This document shows, in pieces, positions 33,043-42,119 of a stretch of DNA of 64,000 nucleotides. The first letter of the stretch is position 1. Every line of letters begins with the position of its first letter. Both the position numbers and the translations under genes were made by a program. The DNA is taken from positions 1,178,001-1,242,000 of the forward strand of contig NZ_AP028142.1 of NCBI RefSeq assembly GCF_030297675.1, written 5' to 3'. The stretch comes from Polynucleobacter sp. HIN11. GTDB taxonomy: Bacteria; Pseudomonadota; Gammaproteobacteria; Burkholderiales; Burkholderiaceae. The notes under the pieces were generated by a model, which saw only the letters and a program-made list of their open reading frames with translations, did no database searches and had not been told where the DNA came from.

Positions 33043-34968
33043 ATGCGTAAAGAACTTCTATTTGGCTTTTCGATCATGGCTTTGGTGGTCTTATTGACCA
33101 TCGTTTTAATGCCATGGGGCAATATTCAGAGTGGGCATGTTGGCCTACTGATGCTCTCCCTCGTTGTGGTTGCAATCATGCTTGGCTTCCCTACCGCATT
33201 TACCTTAATGGGTATGGGCATGATCTTCACGTTTTTTGCTTACAGCTTTCAAAACCCTGATCTCGCTCTACAAAACACCTTATCCCTCATGGTGCAGCGT
33301 GCCTACGCGGTCATGACCAATGACGTTTTGATCTCCATCCCGCTCTTTGTGTTTATGGGTTATTTGGTTGAGCGTGCTAACCTCATTGAGAAGCTATTTA
33401 GATCACTTCACTTGGCTTTGGTTCGTGTTCCCGGCTCGCTTGCAGTCGCCACGATTTTTACCTGCGCTGTATTTGCAACAGCAACCGGTATTGTAGGTGC
33501 GGTGGTGACATTGATGGGTCTTTTAGCATTTCCCGCAATGTTAAAAGCGGGTTATGACACCCGCGTATCTGCTGGCTGTATTACAGCTGGTGGTTGCTTG
33601 GGTATTTTGATTCCGCCATCAGTTCTGTTAATTGTCTATGGCGCTACTGCAGGCGTATCGGTTGTACAACTGTATGCGGGCGCATTCTTCCCAGGAATCA
33701 TGTTGGCCAGCTTATACATTGGTTATGTAATCCTTTTGGCTAAACTCAAACCAAATCTCATGCCGCCATTGGCTGAGTCTGAGCGCAAAGTACCGCTGCC
33801 AATGAGCTATACCGAGCTTGGCGAGAAGATTAGTCAAAAAGTGATCCCCGCTCTATTGCTTGGTCTTAAAGGTAAGCGCAATATCAATGTCAGCGGCAAA
33901 GAGATGCTGAAATCGCTGTTCATTGCCCTGATCCCACTCATCGTCTTTGTTGCTTTTACCGCTTCCATTTATCAAGTAGCCACTAAGCCCGTTGAAGTCA
34001 TTAGCATGGATGTCATTCCGATGGGTGAGGCAGGTAGCGGTGGTGACTACTCGAGTGGCCCAAGCTCCACGGGCCTGAATGAACCCCCTGGCGCTGAGAA
34101 AGATACGTCCAGTAGCGGCCTATCTTTACCTCCCGGTGCTGAAGATGAAAAACCAGTAGCTCAGAGCTCAGGCCCTGCCGAGCCGGTTGCGGCAGCAGAA
34201 CCGCCCAAACCCGTTGATGCGCCATTGTGGTTCTGGATCATGACCGGTATTTTGGGGGCTGTTTTGTTGATTTACTACGCCCTGTTGACCTGGGTTCGCC
34301 TTGAAATCTTCAAGATGCTCTTGAGCTCTTTCTTCCCACTCGCAGTTTTGATTTTGTTCGTATTGGGCTCCATCGTTTTTGGTCTGGCAACCCCAACCGA
34401 AGCAGCAGCAGTCGGCGCCATTGGCGGATTTATATTGGCGGCTGCTTATAAGCAGCTCAATATGACCGTGATTAAAGAGTCGGTCTTCCTAACGGCGAAG
34501 ACGGGCGCGATGGTCTGTTGGCTCTTTGTGGGTTCCTCCATCTTCTCTGCTGCTTTTGCATTGCTTGGCGGTCAAGACTTAGTTGAAAAATGGGTGCTTT
34601 CCTTAGGTCTAAGCCCATTGCAGTTCTTGATTCTGTCGCAAGTCATTATTTTCTTATTAGGCTGGCCTTTGGAATGGACCGAGATCATCGTGATCTTCAT
34701 GCCAATCTTTGTTCCATTACTTGATGACTTTGGCATTAATCCACTGTTCTTTGGTCTCTTGGTTGCCCTCAACCTACAAACCGCTTTCCTCTCGCCACCC
34801 GTTGCGATGTCAGCGTTTTACCTGAAGGGCGTTGCACCTCCCCATGTGACCTTAAATCAGATCTTCCTAGGGATGCTGCCATTTATGGGCATTCAAGTCA
34901 TCGCACTTATTCTGCTGTATGTATTCCCAGAAATTGGCTTGTGGTTACCGCAGGTCCTTTATAAGTAA
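33043..34968 (+). CDS. TRAP transporter large permease (DctM family) with extra internal segment
   Basis: Sodium-coupled transport channel of the TRAP system. At 641 residues it is about 200 longer than ordinary DctM (about 430). The conserved N-half (GFPTAFTLMGMGM, ATATGIVGAVVTLMGLLAFPAML, GGCLGILIPPSV) and C-half (ATPTEAAAVGAIGGF, GWPLEWTEIIVIFMPIFVPLL) flank an insert at about 278-430. The insert has two extra membrane helices around a hydrophilic loop (about 314-392) rich in Ser, Gly, Pro and Glu that carries a near-repeat (SSTGLNEPPGAEKD, SSSGLSLPPGAEDE). Long members of the mannitol/chloroaromatic group are known. Operon end: a terminator follows. Confidence 0.92.
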   Translation: MRKELLFGFSIMALVVLLTIVLMPWGNIQSGHVGLLMLSLVVVAIMLGFPTAFTLMGMGMIFTFFAYSFQNPDLALQNTLSLMVQRAYAVMTNDVLISIPLFVFMGYLVERANLIEKLFRSLHLALVRVPGSLAVATIFTCAVFATATGIVGAVVTLMGLLAFPAMLKAGYDTRVSAGCITAGGCLGILIPPSVLLIVYGATAGVSVVQLYAGAFFPGIMLASLYIGYVILLAKLKPNLMPPLAESERKVPLPMSYTELGEKISQKVIPALLLGLKGKRNINVSGKEMLKSLFIALIPLIVFVAFTASIYQVATKPVEVISMDVIPMGEAGSGGDYSSGPSSTGLNEPPGAEKDTSSSGLSLPPGAEDEKPVAQSSGPAEPVAAAEPPKPVDAPLWFWIMTGILGAVLLIYYALLTWVRLEIFKMLLSSFFPLAVLILFVLGSIVFGLATPTEAAAVGAIGGFILAAAYKQLNMTVIKESVFLTAKTGAMVCWLFVGSSIFSAAFALLGGQDLVEKWVLSLGLSPLQFLILSQVIIFLLGWPLEWTEIIVIFMPIFVPLLDDFGINPLFFGLLVALNLQTAFLSPPVAMSAFYLKGVAPPHVTLNQIFLGMLPFMGIQVIALILLYVFPEIGLWLPQVLYK

Positions 34969-34982
34969 TGTTCAAACTAATC

Positions 34983-35006
34983 AACCCCGCTTCGGCGGGG
35001 TTTTTT
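34983..35006 (+). terminator. Rho-independent terminator of the TRAP operon
   Basis: AACCCCGC and GCGGGGTT form a stem capped by a TTCG tetraloop and followed by a T-run (35001-35006). It lies 14 bases after the dctM stop and just upstream of the acylase gene. Confidence 0.92.
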
Positions 35007-35025
35007 GTGATAGCTCAATGTTGAC

Positions 35026-37500
35026 ATGAAATCCTCAAGGCTTAATGCTTCCCTCAAAAAATTGGTACGTTATTTTCTATATGCAATTGGGATTGCCGTA
35101 TTTTGCCTAATCGTTCTAATGGTGGTTTACTGGATTAGCGCTAAAACTAATTCCTCCGGGACCGTTATTAGTGCTGGCCTAGCTCAGGCGGTAAACATTC
35201 AGTTTGATGAGAACGACGTCCCACACATCAAAGCAAAATCGCAACGCGATGCGTATTACGCTCTGGGATTTATTCATGCTACCGAGCGCTCTTGGCAACT
35301 TGAGATTAGTCGGCGCTTGGCTTCAGGACGTCTCTCAGAAATTTTGGGTGAGCGCACGGTGTCGCTTGATCGCTTTATCCGCACCTTAGGCATTAAACAG
35401 GCAGCTGAAAAACAGTTCGAACGCTACCCTGCTGAATTCAAGCAATTGATTCAGGCTTATGCCGATGGGGTCAACGCTGGCAATCAATCACTGGGCTGGG
35501 CTTTGCCAATTGAGTATTTTTTGACCGGATCCAAACCTGGTTATTGGTCTGCTGCGGATAGCGTTGCTTGGTCATTAATGATGGCATTGGATCTGGGCGA
35601 TAACTGGCAAAAAGAATTATTTCGCTTAGAGCTCTCTCAATATCTCAATACGGCTGATATTTGGCAGGTCATGCCGCCCTACCCGGGAACCAACCCAGTC
35701 ACCTCCATGGATTTTGCTAAGCTGTATCGCGAGCATCAAGTTTTTAGACCTGCTCAATCCAAAGTTCAAACTTCGCGTGATGGCGAGTCTTACTTGTTAA
35801 AGCATGCTGATACTGTAGGGTGGCTAAGCGATCAACGAGAGGGCTTGGGCTCCAACAACTGGGTGCTCACTGGTAAGAAAACGATCTCTAGTAAACCTCT
35901 GCTGGCAAACGATCCGCATTTAGGTCTAAGTGCACCATCCACCTGGTACTTTGCACACCTAGAAGCCCCGGGCTTAAATGTAATTGGCGCGACTCTGCCA
36001 GGTATCCCAGCCATTGTTTTGGGAAGGACCGACAAAATTGCTTGGGGATTTACGAATACTGGACCCGACGTACAAGATCTTTATCTGGAAAAGATTGATC
36101 CTACCAATCCTAATCAATACATTGGCCCCGACGGTCCGATCTCCTTTTTGGCGCGCGAGGAGATTATCCAGATCAAAGATAAACCACCTCTACGATTTGT
36201 GGTGAAGCACAGTCGCCATGGCCCCATCATCTCGGATAGTCATGCACGCACTAGAAAAGTAATTGATACCGATCGTTATGCACTGGCCTTACGCTGGACT
36301 GCGTTAGATATCGAGAACAAAACTTTGATGGGTGGCATTCTGATGAATCGAGCCGATTCGGTTGACTCATTAAAAGTCGCCTTGCGTTACCACTATGCCC
36401 CAATGCAAACCGTAGCGATAGCAGATACTCAAGGTAATATTGCATTGCAAGTTGCTGGGATTGCGCCACGCAGGCAATTGCACCAGGGTCTATATGGAGT
36501 TGCACCGGCTCTAGGGTGGGAGCGCCAATATGATTGGGCGGCATATATACCGTTTGAGCAATTGCCCAGTTTTTCGAATCCAGGCTCAGAGTGGCTAGCA
36601 AGTGCCAATCAAGAAATTGTTTCTGCAACGAATCCCAACCCACTGACTGGGGACTGGGATCTCCCCTTTCGATACGATCGCATCGCAGCCATGATTGGGG
36701 CAAAAGACCAACATGATCGCGCTTCCATGCAAGCGATGCAAGGTGATGTGCTTTCTTTGGGAGCCCAACCTCTCCTACCTTTATTCAAGAATGCGCGTTC
36801 AGGTCATACCTTACAGTCAAGCATTCAATCGGCGATCGATGGTTTTAATGGAGGCATGAGTACCGATTCGATAGCCGCTTTGGTCTTCAATGCCTGGGTT
36901 GATCAATTGACACGAATCTTATTCTCTCGTTTGGGATATTCGTTTACCGAGGAATATGGTCGTCGCCATTTTCGGGGAGCGGTTATCAATCAAATCAGCA
37001 ATCCCAATAGTCCGTGGTGCGATGTACACACTACCGCAGAACGAGAAAATTGCCAAGATGCCGCCAATCTTGCCTTGCAGCGCGCTTTAAATGATTTGAG
37101 TCAACGTTATGGAAAATCCACCAACGATTGGCGCTGGGGTAAAGCGCATCACGCCGTTTCCGAGCATCGCCCTTTCAAAAATATTCCCTTCTTGTCGGGA
37201 CTCTTTAATGTCAGCGTCCCGTTTCCAGGAGATGCCTTTACGGTCAACGTTGGGCGCCCTGTGCTCAATAATTCCAAAGCGCCTTTTGCTGCCAATCATG
37301 CGCCAAGTCTGCGAGCAATCTATGACCTAAATGATCCAGAGCAATCGGTCTTCATGTTTCCGACGGGTCAGTCCGGCTGGGTTCAAAGTCAACGCTATCG
37401 CAATCTCAGCGATGCATGGGCAAATAATCAAGTCATCCCGTTGGCAATGAAGCCAAAACGGGTCCAGCGCGAATTAATCTTAAAGACCAAGTCGTTTTGA
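35026..37500 (+). CDS. Penicillin acylase family (Ntn hydrolase) protein
   Basis: An 824-residue precursor of an N-terminal nucleophile amidohydrolase. A single N-terminal membrane helix (about 15-37) exports or anchors it. The A-chain is followed by the self-cleavage site: the new N-terminal Ser is about residue 276 in GLGSNNWVLTGKKT, followed by the family blocks LLANDPHLGLSAPSTWY, NTGPDVQDLY and HGPI. Substrates in the family include penicillins, N-acyl homoserine lactones and aculeacin; which applies is unknown. The gene stands alone after the TRAP terminator. Confidence 0.9.
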   Translation: MKSSRLNASLKKLVRYFLYAIGIAVFCLIVLMVVYWISAKTNSSGTVISAGLAQAVNIQFDENDVPHIKAKSQRDAYYALGFIHATERSWQLEISRRLASGRLSEILGERTVSLDRFIRTLGIKQAAEKQFERYPAEFKQLIQAYADGVNAGNQSLGWALPIEYFLTGSKPGYWSAADSVAWSLMMALDLGDNWQKELFRLELSQYLNTADIWQVMPPYPGTNPVTSMDFAKLYREHQVFRPAQSKVQTSRDGESYLLKHADTVGWLSDQREGLGSNNWVLTGKKTISSKPLLANDPHLGLSAPSTWYFAHLEAPGLNVIGATLPGIPAIVLGRTDKIAWGFTNTGPDVQDLYLEKIDPTNPNQYIGPDGPISFLAREEIIQIKDKPPLRFVVKHSRHGPIISDSHARTRKVIDTDRYALALRWTALDIENKTLMGGILMNRADSVDSLKVALRYHYAPMQTVAIADTQGNIALQVAGIAPRRQLHQGLYGVAPALGWERQYDWAAYIPFEQLPSFSNPGSEWLASANQEIVSATNPNPLTGDWDLPFRYDRIAAMIGAKDQHDRASMQAMQGDVLSLGAQPLLPLFKNARSGHTLQSSIQSAIDGFNGGMSTDSIAALVFNAWVDQLTRILFSRLGYSFTEEYGRRHFRGAVINQISNPNSPWCDVHTTAERENCQDAANLALQRALNDLSQRYGKSTNDWRWGKAHHAVSEHRPFKNIPFLSGLFNVSVPFPGDAFTVNVGRPVLNNSKAPFAANHAPSLRAIYDLNDPEQSVFMFPTGQSGWVQSQRYRNLSDAWANNQVIPLAMKPKRVQRELILKTKSF

Positions 37501-37548
37501 GTTGTTGCATTGACCCATTACAATCCTTACTAATTACAGAGGATTATC

Positions 37549-37953
37549 ATGAAAATCATTCTTCAGCTTCTAAGCGTTTCGATCTTTGCTTTTTCTTCCA
37601 ATTTTGCTTTAGCTGCCTGGGATGAACTGGGCAGCAATGAGTTCATCACGATTTTGATTGATAAATCTAGCATTAAGAAATCTGGGGATAAGGTACAAGT
37701 TCTATCAATGCTCGATCTGAAGAAGCCTGGGGTTGAACCTAAAACTAAATTGCCCGTCAACTCCATCATTGGTCTTAATGAATATCACTGCGGGCAAGTT
37801 CAATACCGCCCCTTAGAGGTCAAATTTATGTCGGGTAAGCGTGGCGGAGGTAAGGTGGTTGATGAAATCAAGACCCCCGATAGCAGTTTTGAGGCAATCG
37901 TAAGTGGTGATTGGCCGGCTGGAGTCTATAACCTTGCGTGTCGCGCAAACTAA
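37549..37953 (+). CDS. Small secreted protein, resembles surface-adhesin protein E domain
   Basis: A 134-residue exported protein with a signal peptide (about 1-22, ending ALA). The mature part starts WDELGSNEFITILIDKSSIKK and carries two cysteines (about 84 and 131) that could form a disulfide. It resembles the surface-adhesin protein E-type domain of small beta-sheet exported proteins in Betaproteobacteria; the match is by pattern only. GAGGA precedes the ATG. The 3' end overlaps the next gene. Confidence 0.7.
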   Translation: MKIILQLLSVSIFAFSSNFALAAWDELGSNEFITILIDKSSIKKSGDKVQVLSMLDLKKPGVEPKTKLPVNSIIGLNEYHCGQVQYRPLEVKFMSGKRGGGKVVDEIKTPDSSFEAIVSGDWPAGVYNLACRAN

Positions 37954-38344
37954 TCCATTCAAACGATCAATCGGTGACCAAGGGGCGCTCACCCTACTCT
38001 GTTTTTTTATTTTCTTAATTAGCCTCACTGGGTTACAAGGTTGTGCGGCTCCTCTCATGGCAGCCGCGAGTAGTGTTGGCACCGCTGCAGGATCTGCGGC
38101 TGCGGCAAGCCCCATGACCGCAGTTAGCGTGACCTCAACGGTAACCACAGGACGCTCACCTCTTGAACACGCCACGTCTGCAGCGACCAAAAAGGATTGC
38201 AGCTTCTTTAACGTGTTTAGTTCTAAACCAATTTGTGAAGAAATTGTGATCCCAACCGTTCAGGACCGCAGTGAACTGATTATCGGAGAGGCGGATCGCA
38301 ATAAAGCGATTATTGAAGTCATTGACGTGAGACCGAGTCAGTAG
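37934..38344 (+). CDS. Small Ala/Ser/Thr-rich lipoprotein, function unknown
   Basis: Product of about 137 residues with a hydrophobic signal segment ending in a lipobox-like GLQGC, then an Ala/Ser/Thr/Gly-rich stretch and a folded C-terminal part with two cysteines (KDCSFFNVFSSKPICEE). I do not recognise a family. No ATG precedes the signal segment. TTG 37934 has GGAG nine bases upstream; GTG 37904 is an alternative. Either start overlaps the preceding gene, so coupled translation is likely. Confidence 0.65.
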   Translation: MRVAQTNPFKRSIGDQGALTLLCFFIFLISLTGLQGCAAPLMAAASSVGTAAGSAAAASPMTAVSVTSTVTTGRSPLEHATSAATKKDCSFFNVFSSKPICEEIVIPTVQDRSELIIGEADRNKAIIEVIDVRPSQ

Positions 38345-38348
38345 CGAA

Positions 38349-38425
38349 TGGGGTGAACGACGGGATTCGAACCCGCGACAACCAGAATCACAATCTGGGA
38401 CTCTACCAACTGAGCTACGTCCACC
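38349..38425 (-). tRNA. tRNA-His (anticodon GUG)
   Basis: A 77-base minus-strand tRNA with the extra 5' G(-1) opposite C73, acceptor GTGGACG/CGTTCAC, encoded CCA and anticodon arm CCAGATTGTGATTCTGG (GUG). It lies just downstream of dusA on the same strand. Confidence 0.97.
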
Positions 38426-38449
38426 ATTGCTACATACCTATTATAACGA

Positions 38450-39535
38450 CTATGCCCCCACGCTGATTGATGGGGGCTCAAATAGCGCCCAATCGCCTAG
38501 CTCCATACTGGCTTCCAAAAAGAAGGTTTCGATCGCATCTGGTGTTTTAACCTTTGACAAGGCATGATGATCGGATAAACGTTGACGCCACCGGCGCGAC
38601 CCTGCGCGCCCGTGTGCTAAGCCCATGATGTGCCGAGTAATTGCTCCTAAGTAAAAGTCTTTACGATGTCCATTGCAATGGGCCAGCCAGGCTTGACTGT
38701 ATGCAATTAAACCGATTTGAACTCGGTGCCAGTCGGCCTCACTAAACAGATAACCTACCGCATCACCATTGCTTTCGATGAGATCATCCCAGCCCAATAG
38801 CATCGCCGGAAAATGATAGGCAGCGCGACCTATCATAAAACCATCAAAATCAGACCAATGCTGCGCGATATCGTGATTGGATTCTAAGCCACCATTGAGT
38901 AATACGTTTAGATTTGGATAGTGCTTTTGTGCATCATGACGTATCTGCTTAGCAACCTCATAATGCAATGGGGGCTTACTACGATTTTCTTTAGGCGATA
39001 GGCCTTTTAGGATCGCATTGCGGGCATGAATGGTGACCTGTGAAGCGCCCGCAGCGGCCACTCCCAGCACAAAATCCAATACAAATTGGTAGTCACGCGG
39101 CGATTGGGCCGCATCCATTTGATCGAGCCCCAAACGATGCTTAACCGAAATCGGTAGATCGCTGGAAGCACGCATCGCACTCACGCACTGGGCTACGAGT
39201 TCAGGTTCGGCCATTAGGCATGCCCCAAATGCCCCCTTTTGGACCCGCTCGGAGGGGCAGCCACAATTGAGATCGATTTCATCGTAGCCCCATTGCTGGG
39301 CCAGTGCTGCACATTGGGCAAGCTCTGCAGGATCACTGCCGCCGAGTTGTAAAACGACCGGGTGCTCTTCCTGACTGAAATCCAAATGCCGTGCCTGGTC
39401 CCCATGCAAGAGCGCCCCCGTGGTCACCATCTCGGTATACAGTACGGCACGCTTGGTCAGCATTCGATGGAATGACCGGCAATGACGATCGGTCCACTCC
39501 ATCATGGGAGCGATGGCTAAGCGCTTGGTACTCAT
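38450..39535 (-). CDS. dusA: tRNA dihydrouridine(20/20a) synthase DusA
   Basis: FMN enzyme that reduces uridines in the D-loop of tRNAs. The N-terminus AIAPMMEWTDRHCRSFHR, the catalytic-Cys block LNCGCPSERVQKGAFGACLM and the RHIMGLAHGRAGSRRWR motif are DusA hallmarks; 361 residues. Its start lies 4 bases after the VapC stop, so it may be read from the toxin-antitoxin promoter. Confidence 0.94.
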   Translation of the reverse strand: MSTKRLAIAPMMEWTDRHCRSFHRMLTKRAVLYTEMVTTGALLHGDQARHLDFSQEEHPVVLQLGGSDPAELAQCAALAQQWGYDEIDLNCGCPSERVQKGAFGACLMAEPELVAQCVSAMRASSDLPISVKHRLGLDQMDAAQSPRDYQFVLDFVLGVAAAGASQVTIHARNAILKGLSPKENRSKPPLHYEVAKQIRHDAQKHYPNLNVLLNGGLESNHDIAQHWSDFDGFMIGRAAYHFPAMLLGWDDLIESNGDAVGYLFSEADWHRVQIGLIAYSQAWLAHCNGHRKDFYLGAITRHIMGLAHGRAGSRRWRQRLSDHHALSKVKTPDAIETFFLEASMELGDWALFEPPSISVGA

Positions 39536-39539
39536 GCAA

Positions 39540-39956
39540 TTAGTCCCAAGGATTGATTAACTTCAACTTAGCTGGATCAAAATCGCTGGTATTGCGCGTA
39601 ACCAGTGCCAGGCGATGCTCAATCGCGGTCGCTGCAATCATGGCATCCCGCTCCGAAGATGGATTGGGAACATGGAGATCAGCGCAGCGGAGTGCAATTG
39701 GAACATCAATTGGAATAATCCGATCAGCAAATACCGGGAGAATCATTTGCATCAGCCATTTTTTTAATAACTGGCCCTGCTTTTTATCTCGGCGCGCAAC
39801 CGACAGAATGCCTTGTTCAATTTCTAGAATGCTGATCACCGAGAGAAACATCCGAGATGGGGCAATCGATTGTGCCCAATCATGAACCTGTGGATGAATT
39901 TTGGAGGTACCTGCTTTTCTGAGCTCAGAGATGACATTGGTGTCGAGAAGATACAT
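39540..39956 (-). CDS. vapC: VapC-type PIN-domain ribonuclease toxin (FitB-like)
   Basis: A 138-residue PIN domain toxin that cleaves RNA, commonly tRNA. The metal-binding acidic residues are visible: Asp5 (LDTN), a glutamate in EIEQG (about 45-47), Asp104 (ERDAMIAATA) and the C-terminal Asp (NTSDFD, about 125). The last base of the antitoxin stop is the first base of the toxin start, so translation is coupled. It sits between dusA and typA. Confidence 0.92.
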   Translation of the reverse strand: MYLLDTNVISELRKAGTSKIHPQVHDWAQSIAPSRMFLSVISILEIEQGILSVARRDKKQGQLLKKWLMQMILPVFADRIIPIDVPIALRCADLHVPNPSSERDAMIAATAIEHRLALVTRNTSDFDPAKLKLINPWD

Positions 39957-40207
39957 TAGGAAAGATCGCTTGGCTTGGTAAAGCGTTTTATTTTCGCAGG
40001 CTCGAACTCGATCTCAGCCAATCCAGGCATACCCACAAGATCAAGGATGGTTTTTTGTTGACCAATCACCCGTTGGTAGTCTTCATAGCGCATCAAAACG
40101 TGCGATGGCTTGCCTCGATCCGTAATAAATACCGGGCCCGATTGACAGGCTTTTTTGGCACCGCTGCTGTCTTGATTAAATTCGCGGCTTGATAAGGTCT
40201 TGGGCAT
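39956..40207 (-). CDS. Phd/YefM-family antitoxin
   Basis: An antitoxin of about 83 residues, with an N-terminal DNA-binding Phd/YefM fold (LSSREFNQDSSGAKKA, VFITDRGKPSHVLMRYEDYQ) and a C-terminal toxin-binding tail. It should neutralise the adjacent VapC and repress its own operon. ATG 40207 has GGGGA six bases upstream; GTG 40219 is the longer alternative. An inverted repeat just upstream is a candidate operator. Confidence 0.9.
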   Translation of the reverse strand: MPKTLSSREFNQDSSGAKKACQSGPVFITDRGKPSHVLMRYEDYQRVIGQQKTILDLVGMPGLAEIEFEPAKIKRFTKPSDLS

Positions 40208-40228
40208 TTCATTCCCCACAATCCATTA

Positions 40229-40250
40229 AATGTAGCAATGTTACTACATT
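40229..40250. promoter_or_regulatory. Inverted repeat, likely operator of the toxin-antitoxin operon
   Basis: AATGTAG and CTACATT flank an eight-base centre, 22 bases in all, ending about 20 bases upstream of the antitoxin start. Position and symmetry fit autoregulation by the antitoxin, which is the rule for this family. Confidence 0.55.
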
Positions 40251-40272
40251 TTTCTTAAGGGGGATGAAAGGC

Positions 40273-42096
40273 TTACACCTCCTCGCGCGAGGCCTTCTTA
40301 CGCTCATGCTCTTTCAGAAAGCGCTTGCGTAAGCGAATGCTCTTGGGGGTCACCTCCACCAACTCGTCATCGGCAATAAATTCCACCGCGTATTCCAGAG
40401 TAAGTTGCACGGGTGGAACGAGGCGTACTGCCTCATCGGTTCCAGAGGCACGCACGTTGGTGAGCTGCTTCCCTTTAATGGGATTGACGACCAAATCATT
40501 ATCACGACTATGAATGCCAATAATCATGCCCTCATAGAGCGGGTCGCCCGGAGAGACAAACATACGGCCACGGTCTTGCAGCTTCCACAATGCATAGGCA
40601 ACCGCATCCCCATCGTCTTGGCTAATTAATACACCATTGTGGCGCTCACCCAAAATACCATCTTTGACAGGGCCATACGAGTCAAAGTTATGGCTCATGA
40701 GTCCGTTACCACGGGTGAGAGTCATAAACTCCCCCTGAAATCCAATCAAACCTCGCGCTGGAACCCGATACTCAAGACGCGTACGTCCTTTACCATCGCT
40801 CACCATATCGAGCAGCTCGGCTTTACGTTTACCCAACTCTTCCATCACCCCACCCTGCGTCGAATCTTCCACATCCACCGTGAGGTTCTCGTAGGGCTCT
40901 AACTTCACGCCATTTTCTTCATGAAACACCACACGGGGTCGTGACACAGCTAACTCATAGCCCTCGCGTCGCATGTTCTCAACCAAAATGGTGAGATGGA
41001 GCTCGCCCCGACCCGATACTTCAAATACGGTATCGTCATCGGTGTCGCGCACCCGCAAAGCCATATTGGATTTGAGCTCGCGATCCAAGCGCTCCCGAAT
41101 TTGCCGACTGGTCACAAACTTCCCTTCACGGCCAGCGAGAGGGCTGGTGTTCACCATGAAGTTCATGGTGAGGGTTGGCTCATCGATCTTGAGCATCGGC
41201 AAAGCATCGACCTGCTCAGGTGCGCAGATCGTCGTACCAATCGCCAAATCTTCAATACCATTCACCAAAACAATGTCACCCGCAATGGCTTCATCAACCA
41301 CTTCGCGCTCAAGACCCTTGAACTTCAGCACTTGATTGATGCGACCCTTAAAGGGTGTGCCATCGGGACCATTGATGCAGACCACATCGATACCGGGTTT
41401 AATTTTGCCGCGCCGAATCCGACCTACACCAATTTTGCCCACATAGTTGCTGTAATCAATCGATGAAATCTGCAACTGCAATGGGGCATCGATTTCATCA
41501 TCGCGCACTGGCACATGCGTTAGTACTGCATTAAAGAGTGGGCGCATATCACCAGAGCGTACATTCTCATCGGTGCCGGCATAGCCATTTAAGCCAGAGG
41601 CATAAATGACCGGGAAGTCCAACTGCTCTTCGGTTGCTCCTAATTTATCGAAGAGCTCAAAAGTTGCATTAATCACATAATCACAACGAGCTCCAGGGCG
41701 ATCGACCTTATTGATCACAACGATCGGCTTTAAGCCCAAAGCAAGAGCTTTCTTGGTTACAAAACGGGTTTGGGGCATCGGCCCCTCAACCGCATCGACC
41801 AGTAGCAATACGCCGTCTACCATCGAAAGAACGCGCTCTACTTCGCCGCCAAAGTCTGCGTGCCCAGGAGTATCCACAATATTGATGTGCGTGCCCTCAT
41901 ACTCCACAGCGCAGTTTTTAGCCAAGATGGTGATACCACGCTCTTTCTCAAGATCATTAGAATCCATGATTCGTTCGGAGATTTTTTCATTCGAACGAAA
42001 GGTTCCAGATTGCCGTAAGAGTTGATCAACCAAAGTGGTTTTACCGTGGTCAACGTGGGCGATGATGGCGATATTACGAAGTGCGCGTTTGGTCAT
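40273..42096 (-). CDS. typA: Translational GTPase TypA/BipA
   Basis: Ribosome-associated GTPase linked to stress adaptation and 50S assembly. From ATG 42096 it reads MTKRALRNIAIIAHVDHGKT, the exact family start, with G1 AHVDHGKT, G3 DTPGHADFGGEV and G4 NKVDRPGA; about 607 residues. The open frame extends to 42183 but overlaps truB and lacks similarity, so the shorter start is used. It is the last gene of the rimP-to-typA block, 23 bases after truB. Confidence 0.95.
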   Translation of the reverse strand: MTKRALRNIAIIAHVDHGKTTLVDQLLRQSGTFRSNEKISERIMDSNDLEKERGITILAKNCAVEYEGTHINIVDTPGHADFGGEVERVLSMVDGVLLLVDAVEGPMPQTRFVTKKALALGLKPIVVINKVDRPGARCDYVINATFELFDKLGATEEQLDFPVIYASGLNGYAGTDENVRSGDMRPLFNAVLTHVPVRDDEIDAPLQLQISSIDYSNYVGKIGVGRIRRGKIKPGIDVVCINGPDGTPFKGRINQVLKFKGLEREVVDEAIAGDIVLVNGIEDLAIGTTICAPEQVDALPMLKIDEPTLTMNFMVNTSPLAGREGKFVTSRQIRERLDRELKSNMALRVRDTDDDTVFEVSGRGELHLTILVENMRREGYELAVSRPRVVFHEENGVKLEPYENLTVDVEDSTQGGVMEELGKRKAELLDMVSDGKGRTRLEYRVPARGLIGFQGEFMTLTRGNGLMSHNFDSYGPVKDGILGERHNGVLISQDDGDAVAYALWKLQDRGRMFVSPGDPLYEGMIIGIHSRDNDLVVNPIKGKQLTNVRASGTDEAVRLVPPVQLTLEYAVEFIADDELVEVTPKSIRLRKRFLKEHERKKASREEV

Positions 42097-42119
42097 GAGT
42101 TGCTTTACAAAAAGATCAA

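Noticed and set aside
33874..34335. Possible frameshift or gene fusion in the TRAP large permease
   Set aside because: The frame is continuous, the insert has sensible helices and composition, and long members of the family exist, so it is treated as a real insert.
36251..36703. 150-codon minus-strand open frame inside the acylase gene
   Set aside because: Antisense shadow; the acylase frame is continuous with all family motifs.
40996..41466. 156-codon plus-strand open frame opposite typA
   Set aside because: Shadow of a highly conserved GTPase gene.
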